From Kuschelorhynchus macadamiae (taxonomy: Eukaryota; Arthropoda; Insecta; Coleoptera; Curculionidae): a stretch of DNA of 64,000 nt. A program made the translations under genes and the position numbers. The notes under the pieces were generated by a model. It had not been told where the DNA came from. It saw only the letters and a list, made by a program, of their open reading frames with translations, and searched no databases. Numbering within the stretch: the first letter of the stretch is position 1; each line of letters opens with the position of its first letter. The stretch is from the NCBI GenBank assembly GCA_030620095.1, contig JAUTXW010000600.1:62001-126000 (forward strand). The letters are read 5' to 3'. Positions 54,808-64,000 of this stretch are shown in pieces.

Positions 54808-56391
54808 ATGGTTCGCAATAGAAAAGAAAAGAGAAAGATTGGTACTTTTGATGAGGAAGCCATGAAAAGAGCTGTTCTAAATGTAGTAGATAACCACGTA
54901 TCCATTAGAGAAGCAGCGCGAAATGAAGGTTTAGTGCATATGACATTAAAACGATACGTCGATAAATTCAAAAGTTCTTCTGACGCAGACCGTTTAAGTC
55001 ATCGATTTACTCCCAATTATGAGATAAACCAGGTATTCTCAAAAGAACTGGAAGAACAACTCAGAAATTACGTGCTTACAGTCTGTCGAATGCATCATGG
55101 TCTGACAAGAAAAAATGTTATGTCTTTAGCTTATGAACTGGCTAAGAAAAATAATTTAAAATATCCGGCTAACCGGGACAAAAATCAGGAAGCTGGTGTT
55201 GACTGGCTAAGTGGCTTTATGAAGCGACACCCAACTTTATCAATAAGAAAGCCAGAAGCTACAAGTTTAGGGCGCGCAACAAGCTTCAATCGTACAAATG
55301 TCAATGAATTTTTTAACAATTTATCCAGGGCTTACACAAAATTTCCCCAGGGTCCTCTTCCCCAAAACATTTACAATCTTGATGAAACTGCACTAACAAC
55401 TGTCCATAATCCACCAAATATTATTGGACAAAAAGGACTTAAACAAATTGGGCAGGTAACATCGGGGGAGAGAGGTGTGCTTGTGACAGCATGTTGTTTC
55501 ATAAATGCAATGGGAAATTCTGTACCACCCTATTTAATTTTTCCAAGAGTACATTTTAAAGATCGTATGCTAACAGGAGGCCCTCCTGGAGCAGGCCCTC
55601 CTGGAGCCACTGGTGGTGCCGCAAAAAGTGGATGGGTGAATAGTGAGATATTCATTGAGATATTGAAACATTTTCATAAATTCGTAAAAAGTACACCTGA
55701 GGAACCAGTCCTTCTCATTTTTGATAATCATGAGTCACATATTTCAATAGGCTCAATCGAGTTTTGCAAGAATAATGGAATATTGCTTCTGACACTTCCT
55801 CCACATACCAGTGGAAAACTACAACCACTGGATAAGACAGTTTACAAGTCACTTAAAACCAATTTTAACAGTGCTTGTAATGATTGGATGGTCATGAACC
55901 CGGGCAAAACAATCACTATCTATGAGATAGCCGGCCTACTTGGAACCGCGTATCCAAAGGCTTTTACGCCGAGCAATATAATTAATGGCTTCAAGTCAAC
56001 TGGGATCTGGCCTTTGAACAAAGAAATTTTTAATGACGACGATTTTCTATCTTCTGCAGTGACAGACAGGCCGGAGGAAGAACCGCAACATTCACCAAGG
56101 CCTTCAACCTCACAAGCATCGCCAGAGCAGGTAAACTTTGCAAGTTCGACAAGAGATTTAACTCCACATAATTCGCCTATACATAAAACTCCCGAACATT
56201 CACCACAAGAAACAGAAAATATTAATAACATACATGAACTTGCTGCACCTATTAAAAAATTGATTACTCCAGTCGAATGTAGACCGTTTCCAAAGGCTTC
56301 TCCAAGAAAAGAGAAAGTCCAAAGAAAAAGAAAGCGAAAAGTCTCATTCTCACAGAAACTCCCATTAAAGATAAAATTATTGCAGATTTAA
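54808..56391 (+). CDS. Pogo/Tigger transposase
   Basis: A 527-codon ORF begins at an ATG at 54808 (MVRNRKEKRKIGTFDEE). Residues about 17-55 are a pipsqueak-type helix-turn-helix; about 75-145 a CENP-B-like helix-turn-helix (GVDWLSGFMKRHP); about 185-400 a DDE domain with D192 (YNLDETAL), D306 (LIFDNHESH) and D342 (LQPLDKTV), a DD35D arrangement. It would cut and paste DNA at TA sites. A 15-bp tandem duplication adds GPPGA (residues 260-267). The Ser/Pro-rich tail ends in a wrong frame: the expected C-terminus continues after a shift near 56339, so the last about 18 codons are probably aberrant although the catalytic part is intact. Confidence 0.88.
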   Translation: MVRNRKEKRKIGTFDEEAMKRAVLNVVDNHVSIREAARNEGLVHMTLKRYVDKFKSSSDADRLSHRFTPNYEINQVFSKELEEQLRNYVLTVCRMHHGLTRKNVMSLAYELAKKNNLKYPANRDKNQEAGVDWLSGFMKRHPTLSIRKPEATSLGRATSFNRTNVNEFFNNLSRAYTKFPQGPLPQNIYNLDETALTTVHNPPNIIGQKGLKQIGQVTSGERGVLVTACCFINAMGNSVPPYLIFPRVHFKDRMLTGGPPGAGPPGATGGAAKSGWVNSEIFIEILKHFHKFVKSTPEEPVLLIFDNHESHISIGSIEFCKNNGILLLTLPPHTSGKLQPLDKTVYKSLKTNFNSACNDWMVMNPGKTITIYEIAGLLGTAYPKAFTPSNIINGFKSTGIWPLNKEIFNDDDFLSSAVTDRPEEEPQHSPRPSTSQASPEQVNFASSTRDLTPHNSPIHKTPEHSPQETENINNIHELAAPIKKLITPVECRPFPKASPRKEKVQRKRKRKVSFSQKLPLKIKLLQI

Positions 56392-56862
56392 TGAACAAGC
56401 CAACGGTCAATCGCAAAGTATTTAAAGAAAAAGGAAAGCAGAGATTAACAAAAAGAACACTAGGACTAAAAGGACACTAGTTCAGAATCGGAGAATGATT
56501 CGGTGTCGGTGGTCGACAGTTGTGACAGCGTTGGATCTATGAGCGAAGAAGAGTTAGATGTGAATTTCGACGAAATCATCATTGGAGACTATGTTCTCAT
56601 AAACGAAGGAAAGACTAAGGGACACAACATTATGTCAATAGGGAAGGTGTTGTCGAAACCTAGCACCGAAATTCATGTTCAATATGTTAAAAGACTGTTT
56701 CCTGCATTTAAATTTATCCATACCAACGAAGAATACACTTTCGAGATAACAAAGATCATTGGTAAGCTACCCCATCCAAAGCCATCTGGAGGAACCAGTA
56801 GAAGATCAGAAATGTTAGTGTTTCCTGTTGATTTGCACATGTACTACAATGAACTGAAATAA
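56340..56862 (+). pseudogene. C-terminal part of the Tigger transposase, frameshifted
   Basis: After the shift near 56339 an open frame gives ILTETPIKDKIIADLM and runs to TAG 56478-56480; a second shift there leads into the frame 56503-56862 (VDSCDSVGSMSEEELDVNFDE, then GDYVLINEGK, GKVLSKPSTEIHVQYVKRLF and FPVDLHMYYNELK). This matches the small C-terminal domain in the 143-aa ORF of element 2. The two shifts are the only damage I see in element 3. Confidence 0.65.
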
Positions 56863-57321
56863 TGTTTATATTTAATAATTATTTTTTTAAATATTCATAC
56901 AATTTAATGTTTTAAGTTACCTATGTTCAAGTTTTTTTCGTTTTGACAGCGACTGTCTTTTTTATTTTTTTTTTCCTACTTTAAATTGGGCTTTTCATTT
57001 CAGTTTTTACTTCTAATTTGTATTTTTTTTTAAATAAAAGCACTAAAAAAACTTAAATCTTGCTTCATTAAAAATGTAACACTGTTCCCCAGTACGTGTC
57101 ACAGAGTACCCCACTAGAGGGGTACAGTGTTACATTTGACAATAATACAAATGACCAATTTTTAGAAAAAAGTGGATATATTTAGAGCAAAGGATTCATA
57201 AAAAATAAAGTTGACAAACATCAAGAACCATATTAAAAATAAAATCGAAATCCTAAATTGATAATAAAAAAAAAACATGCTAAAACAGTTTTTGTGTAAC
57301 ACTGTACCCCACCTTCCCCTA

Positions 57322-57544
57322 ATTAGTAAATAATCAGAATATTAATTTTACGAAAATACAATTTGAGCATGTGTCCAAAGCTTTAAATAACACATATGAT
57401 ACTATGAAAAGTTGAATTTTTATGATATCGGAAATTTACATAAAAATCGCAGAAAGCGAGGTTTAACAACTATTTAGGTATTTATACACATTTCGGAGGT
57501 TTCGGAAATTTATTGTTTTCTTTTTCATGGCTACAATATAAAAC
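57322..57544. other. Gap after pogo element 3, no gene seen
   Basis: AT-rich, no ORF or repeat recognised. Confidence 0.35.
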
Positions 57545-58315
57545 CGAAAAATGAGAAAAACGTCAGTTGCGTACATCTCTTTTGTCAATAATATTCGTAA
57601 GGGTGTACCCTGTTAGGGCTAAATTCGCCTCTTATCATTGCAAATAACATTGTCAGATTTCAAGAAAATCGGCGGCAAAGGATCTTTGAGATATTAATAA
57701 AAAACTGTTTTTTTTTTAAAAAAATTTGACACCCAGTATCTTAAAAACCAGATATTTTCAGATACATGTTTATATCAACTTTTTTACCTAATATTGGTCT
57801 GGGAATGTGCCCTTAAAGTTATGACATACCATTAAGTAACACCCTGTGTTTCTTAATATAAATGGATATGTTATTGCCATATATTAAAAAATATATCGCA
57901 ACCAAAAATAAATCATATAAATGTTGATATTATGACATTATTTTCTGAAAAACTAAGTCGGGGGAAATTTCGATTGAAATGTCCAAGATCATTTATAAAA
58001 TTTCCAAAAAAATATAAAAAGTTAATCGAAAATTTATCAACCCGCAAAGATTATTTTTGTTTTAAGTTTCTCTAAATCTCGCGCCGTTCTGCTTTAAAAA
58101 CCCTAACAATTCTGGAAACACCATAAACTTGTTGCATACATATGACGTGGCATGTGACGACGACGCGATTTGCAGGACGATAATGAAGAGATTCAAGATC
58201 ACAACACCGATGATGAGCCAGATATTGATTAACTAGATGAAGCTTTGGATTTTCCAAATGAAATATTGGAAATATTTCGTTTGACGATGTCTCTTGAAAG
58301 GTTTAGATTTTTACT
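57545..58315. repeat. Partial third copy of the duplicated block
   Basis: Collinear with 38090-38650 and 48890-49550 (the CAAATAACATTGTCAGATTT repeat, then the piggyBac 5' part), followed by a jump to the ISFDDVS-like segment at 58265. The satellite begins right after it. Confidence 0.75.
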
Positions 58316-61300
58316 GAAACGAGGTTTTAGCAAAATCGATTTCCCAAAACAAGTTCGAAAATTTTGCATGTAAATGTACGGATTTTTTTAGGTAAAACTT
58401 GTACGGAGAATTTTTTTTTGGAACATGGTATGATAATATGTGGTTTTATAGATACATTAATATTGCCGAGGGATTAATATTTCTGAAGATATGACCTAAT
58501 TTTTACAATAAATATATAAAAATTTAAAAATTCGCGAATTTATAGAGAGCTATAGAAGTTCAACCATACATCCTAGGACAAAATAAATGTTTTTTCGTTT
58601 TTTTATGATATTAATTTAGTACACAAACGAAGTTTTAGCAAAATTGATTTCTGGAAAGAAGTTTGAAAATTTTGCAAAATTTGTTATAATAATATATGGT
58701 TTTATAGGTATTTTGACCTAAGAAATTCTTTAAACTCATAAATATTGACGTGGGATTAATATTTCTCAAGATATGACCAAATTTTTACAATAAATACATA
58801 CAAATTTGAAAATTCGCGAATTTTCAGAGAGCCGTAGAAGTTCAACCATACATCCTAGGACAAAATAAACGTTTTTTTGTTTTTTTGTGATATCAAATTA
58901 GTACATAAACGAAGTTTTAGCAAAATCGATTTCCCAAAAAAGTTCAAAAATTGTGGTTTTTAGGTAAAAATTTGACTGAGAAATTTTTGTTGGAACATGG
59001 TATGATAATATGTCGTTTTACAGGTATTTTGACCTGAGAAAATCATTAAACTGATTAATATTGACGTGGGATTAATATTTCTCAAGATATGACCAAAATT
59101 TTACAATAAATACATACAAATTTGAAAATTCGCGAATTTTCAGAGAGCCATAGAAGTTCAACCATATATCCTAGAAAAAAATAAATGTTTTTTTCGTTTT
59201 TTATGACTTCAAATTAGGACATAAACGAGGTTTTAGCAAAATCGATTTCCCAAAAAAAGTTCGAAAATGTTACATGTAAATGTATGGATTTTTTTAGGTA
59301 AAACTGTGACGGAGAATTTTTTTTTGGAACATGGTATGATAATATGTGGTTTTGTAAGTATTTTGAGCTGAGAAATTCATTAAACACATTAATATTGCCG
59401 AGGGATTAATATTTCTGAAGATATGACCTAATTTTTACAATACATAAAAATTTAAAAATTCGCGAATTTATAGAGAGTTTTTTTCGTTTTTTATTACATC
59501 AAATTAGTACATAAACGAAGTTTTAGCACAATCGATTTCCCGAAAAAAGTTCGAAAATTAGGCACGTATTTTGTACTAATTTTTGTAGGTAAAATTTTGA
59601 CGAAGAAACTTTTTTGGAACATGGTGTAATAATATGTGATTTCATAGGTATTTTAAGCTGAGAAATTCATTAAACACATTAATATTGACGAGGGATTAAT
59701 ATTTCTCAAAATATGACTACATTTTTATAAAAATACATAAAAATTTGAAAATTCGCCAATTTATAGAGAGCAATCATACATCCTAGAACAACATAAGTGT
59801 TTTTTTCGATTTTATTACATCAAATTAAAACATAAGCGAAGTTTTAGCTAAATCGATTTACCAAACAAAGTTCGAGGATTTGGCATGTATTTTGTACGGA
59901 TTTTTCTAGTTAAAATCTCGATAAAAAAAATTTTTTGAAACATATAATAATATGTGGTTTTATAGATATTTTGAGCTGAGAAATAGATTAAACACATGAC
60001 AAGGGATTAATATTTCTCAAGATATGACTAAATTTTTACAATAAATACATACAAATTTTAAAATTCGCGAATTTTCAGAGAGCCGTTAAAGTTCAACCAT
60101 ACATCGTAGGGCAAAATAAAGTTTTTTCGTTTTTTGTAACATCAAATTAGTACATAAACGAAGCTTTAGCAAAATCGATTTCCCAAAGTTCGAAAATTTA
60201 GTATGGATTATCTAGGTAAAAATTTGACGGAGAAATTTTTGTTGCAACATGCTAAGATAATATGTGGTTTTATAGGTATTTTGAGCTGAGAAATTCATTA
60301 AACAAATTAATATTGACAAGAGATTAATATTTCTCAAGATATGACTATAATTTTTTAAAAATACATAAAAATTTGAAAATTCGCCAATTTATAGAGAGCC
60401 ATAGAAGTTCAACCATATATCCTAGGACAAAATAAATGTTTTTTTCGTTTTTTATGGTTCAAACAGTACATAAACGAGGTTTTAGCAAAATCGATTACCC
60501 AAAAAAAGTTCGAAAATCTTGCATGTGTATGGATTTTTTTAGATAAAACTTGGACGGGGAAATTTTTTTTGCGACATCATATGATAATATGTGGTTTTAC
60601 AGGTATTTTGAGCTGAGAAATTCACTAAACACATTAATATTGCCGAGAGATTACTATTTCTGAAGATATGACTTAACTTTTACAAAAGTTCAACGATACA
60701 TCCTAGGACAAAATACATGTATTTTTGGTTTTTTGTGATATCAAATTAGTACATAAACGAAGTTTTCGATTTCTCGAAAATAGTTTGAAAATTTTTCATG
60801 TGAATGTACGGATTTTTTTAGGTAAAATATGGTGTAAGAAATTTTTATTGGAACATGGTATGATAATAAGTGGTTTTACAGATATTTTGAGCTGAGAAAT
60901 TCATTAAACACATTAATATTGACCATGGAGTAATATTTCTCAAGATAAATTCATCAAAATCTGAAAATTCGCAAATTTTCAGAGAGCCATAGAAGTTCAA
61001 CCATACATCCTGGGACAAAATAAATGTTTTTTTCGTTTCTTGTCATATCAATTTACTACATAAACGAAGTTTTAGCAAAATCGATTTCCCAAAAAAAGTT
61101 TGAAAATTGTGGATTTTTTGGGTAGAAATTTGACTGACAAATTTTTGTTGGAACACGGTATGATAATATGCTGTTTTATAGGTATTTTGAGCTTAAAAAT
61201 TGAATAAACACTGTAATACTGACGAGGGATTATAATTTCTCAAGATATGACCTAATTTTTACAAAAAATACTTACAAATTTAAGTATGCGCGAATTTTCA

Positions 61301-64000
61301 GAGAGCCATAGAAGTTCAACTATATATCCTAGGACAAAATAAATGTTTTTTAAGTTTTTTATAACATCAAATTAGTACATAAACGAGCTTTTAGCAAAAT
61401 CGATTTACTAATTGTTTTGCAGGAAAAATTTTAACAACTTGTACGGAGAATTTTTGTTGGAACATGGTATGATAATATGTGGTTTTATAGGTATTTTGAG
61501 CTGAAAAATTCATTAAACACATTAATATTGACAAGGGATTAATGTTTCTGAAGATATGACCTAATTTTTACAATAAATACATAAAAATTTGAAAATTCGC
61601 TAATTTATAGAGAACTATAGAAGTCCAACCATACATCCTAGGATAAAATAAATGTTTTTTTTTGTTTTTTATTACATCAAATTAGTACATAAACGAAGTT
61701 TTAGCAAAATCGATTTCCCAAAAAAAGTTCGAAAATTTGGCATGTATTTTGTACTGATTTTTCTAGGTAAAATTTTGACGAAAAAACTTTTTTGGAACAT
61801 GGTATAATAATATATGGTTTTATTGGTATTTTGAGCTGAGAAATTGATTAAACACATTATTAATGACAAGGGATTAATATTTCTCAAGATATGATTACAT
61901 TTTTACAATAAATACATACAAATTTTAAAATTCGCGAATTTTCAGAGAGCCATAAAAGTTCAACCATACATCCTAGGGCAAAATCAAGTTTTTTCGTTTT
62001 TTCTGACATCAAATTAGCACATAAACGAAGCTTTAGCAAAATCGATTTCCCAAAGTTCGAAAATTTAGAATGGATTTTTCTAGGTAAAAATTTGACGGAG
62101 AAATTTTTGTTGGAACATGTTATAATAATATATGGTTTTATAGGTATTTTGACCTGAGAAATTCATTAAACTCATTAATATTGACGTGGCATTAATATTT
62201 CTCAAGATATGACCAAATTTTTACAATAAATACATACAAATTTGAAAATTCGCGAATTTTCAGAGAGCCGTAGAAGTTCAACCATACATCCTAGGACAAA
62301 ATAAACGTTTTTTTGTTTTTTTGTGATATCAAATTAATACATAAACGAAGTTTTAGCAAAATCGATTTCCCAAAAAAGTTCGAAAATTGTGGTTTTTAGG
62401 TAAAAATTTGACTGAGAAATTTTTGTTGGAACATGGTATGATAATATGTCGTTTTACAGGTATTTTGAGCTTAAAATTGAATAACCACTTTAATACTGAC
62501 GAGAGATTAATATATCTCAAGATATGACCTAATTTTTTATAAAAAATACATACAAATTTAAATATTCGCGAATTTTCAGAGAGCCATAGAAGTTCAACCA
62601 TATATCCTAGAACAAAATAAATGTTTTTTTCGTTTTTTATTACTTCAAATTAGGACATAAACGAGGTTTTAGCGAAATCGATTTCCCAAAAAAAGTTCGA
62701 AAATGTTGCATGTAAATGTATGGATTTTTTTAGGTAAAACTGTGACGGAGAAATTTTTTTTGGAACATGGTATGATAATATGTGGTTTTGTAAGTATTTT
62801 GAGCTGAGAAATTCATTAAACACATTAATATTTCTGAAGATATGACCTAATTTTTACAAAAAATACATAAAAATTTAAAAATTCGCGAATTTATAGAGAG
62901 CTATAGAAGTTCAACCATACATCCTAGGACAAAATAAATGTTTTTTTCGTCTTTTATTACATCAAATTAGTACATAAACGAAGTTCTAGCACAATCGATC
63001 TCCCAAAAAAAGTTCGAAAATTTGGCATGTATTTTGTACTGATTTTTCTAGGTAAAATTTTGACGAAAAAACTTCTTTGGAACATGGTATAATAATATGT
63101 GGTTTTATAGGTATCTTGAGCTGAGAAATTGATTAAACACATTATTAATAACAAGGGATTAATTTTTCTCAAGATATGATTATATTTTTACAATAAATAC
63201 ATACAAATTTTAAAAATTTTCAGGGAGACATAAAAGTTCAACCATACATATGGCAAAATAAAGTTTTTTTGTTTTTTCTGACATCAAATTAGCACATAAA
63301 CGAAGCTTTAGCAAAATCGATTTCCCAAAGTTCGAAAATTTAGAATGGATTTTTCTAGGTAAAAATTTGACGGAGAAATTTTTGTTGGAACATGTTATGA
63401 TAATATATGGTTTTATAGGTATTTTGACCTGAGAAAATCATTAAACTGATTAATATTGACGTGGGATTAATATTTCTCAAGATATGACCAAAATTTTACA
63501 ATAAATACATACAAATTTGAAAATTCGCGAATTTTCAGAGAGCCGTAGAAGTTCAACCATACATCCTAGGACAAAATAAATGTTTTTTTGTTTTTTTGTG
63601 ATATCAAATTAGTACATAAATGAAGTTTTAGCAAAATTGATTTCCCAGAAAAGTTCGAAAATTGTGGTTTTTAGGTAAAAATTTGACTGAGAAATTTTTG
63701 TTGGAACATGGTATGATGATATGTCGTTTTACAGGTATTTTGAGCTTAAAAATTGAATAAACACTTTAATACTGACGAGAGATTAATATATCTCAAGATA
63801 TGACCTAATTTTTACAAAAAATACATACAAATTTAAATATTCGCGAACTTTCAGAGAGCCATAGAAGTTCAACCATATATCCTAGAACAAAATAAATCTT
63901 TTTCTCGTTTTTTATGACTTCAAATTAGGACATAAACGAGGTTTTAGCAAAATAGGTAAAACTGTGACGGAGAAATTTTTTTTGGAACATGGTATGATAA
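58316..64000. repeat. Satellite array, about 315-bp monomers, continues past the window
   Basis: ACGARGTTTTAGCAAAATCG marks monomer starts near 58316, 58624, 58907, 59223, 59513, 59833, 60156, 60472, 60755, 61062, 61381, 61691, 62023, 62343, 62659, 62976, 63298, 63618 and 63934. Each has the blocks TTCGAAAATTTTGCATG, GGAACATGGTATGATAATAT, AATATTTCTCAAGATATGAC, AAATTCGCGAATTTTCAGAG and AGTTCAACCATACATCCTAG. Spacing is 283-332 bp. Monomers vary, and variants recur every four units near the end (61672 and 62957, 1285 bp apart). There is no coding content; short ORFs in it are chance. Confidence 0.93.

Larger units (their letters stand above)
54344..57319 (+). mobile_element. Pogo/Tigger element 3, nearly complete (2976 bp)
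   Basis: TA at 54342-54343 and 57320-57321. Left end GGGGAAAGGGGGGCACAGTG; right end complement GGGGAAGGTGGGGTACAGTG. The motif TACAGTGTTACA or its complement recurs near 54390, 54745, 54755, 57075, 57125 and 57297, mostly in the outer 450 bp. It carries the 527-aa transposase and a second coding segment. It is the youngest-looking element in the window. Confidence 0.88.

Noticed and set aside
61672..63172. Three minus-strand ORFs of 71-82 aa in the satellite
   Set aside because: They follow the monomer period and vary in frame between monomers; chance ORFs in repeats.

Overview
The window looks like AT-rich nuclear DNA of an insect. Signs are a (TTAGG)n array at 11604-11685, short GT-AG introns of 59-67 nt, long (TA)n tracts, and a crowd of insect-type transposons (piggyBac, mariner with a DUF4817-like head, pogo/Tigger, PIF/Harbinger, hAT, copia, Ty3/gypsy, Penelope, Polinton). 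A beetle or hemipteran is plausible, but I cannot name the species. I see no clear single-copy host gene; nearly everything is mobile, viral-derived or satellite DNA.

Region 1 (1 to about 11.3 kb) is most of a Polinton/Maverick, a virus-like DNA element, decayed but well ordered. It holds a phospholipase A2-like protein cut by the left edge, the packaging ATPase, a DUF8207-like protein, a coiled-coil protein, the integrase, several small genes on the minus strand, a BIR (inhibitor-of-apoptosis) gene, and a protein-primed family B DNA polymerase with two recognisable short introns. Capsid genes are not in the window and would lie to the left. Two acidic repeat-rich ORFs follow the polymerase on its upstream side.

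Region 2 (11.5-21.7 kb) has a telomere-like array next to polypurine and G-rich DNA, two small zinc-binding genes (one a clear RING finger), and a run of relics: a GCDTTS-type protein with an intron, hAT, a piggyBac/DUF7869 composite repeat, two PIF/Harbinger relics facing each other, and a 299-bp long-TIR element.

Region 3 (21.7-37.1 kb) is a nest of insertions. A mariner element has folded into a palindrome of more than 2 kb. An hAT element sits beside its outer arm; a copia element interrupts the hAT transposase; a 2.9-kb DNA transposon with 30-bp TIRs and a 4-bp target duplication interrupts the copia protease; and a 48-bp hAT-type mini-element with an 8-bp duplication sits in the intron of that transposon. 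The transposon encodes a DUF7869-type protein and is the most interesting object here.

Region 4 (37.1-58.3 kb) holds two copies of a composite block (piggyBac relic, Penelope RT relic, Ty3/gypsy pol relic), the second with an internal 1026-bp tandem duplication. Between and after them lie three pogo/Tigger elements with TA duplications. One is nested in another and keeps an intact 143-aa ORF with a DNA-binding head but no DDE core.

Region 5 (58.3 kb to the end) is a satellite of about 315-bp monomers that runs out of the window, with signs of a four-monomer higher-order repeat near 1.28 kb.
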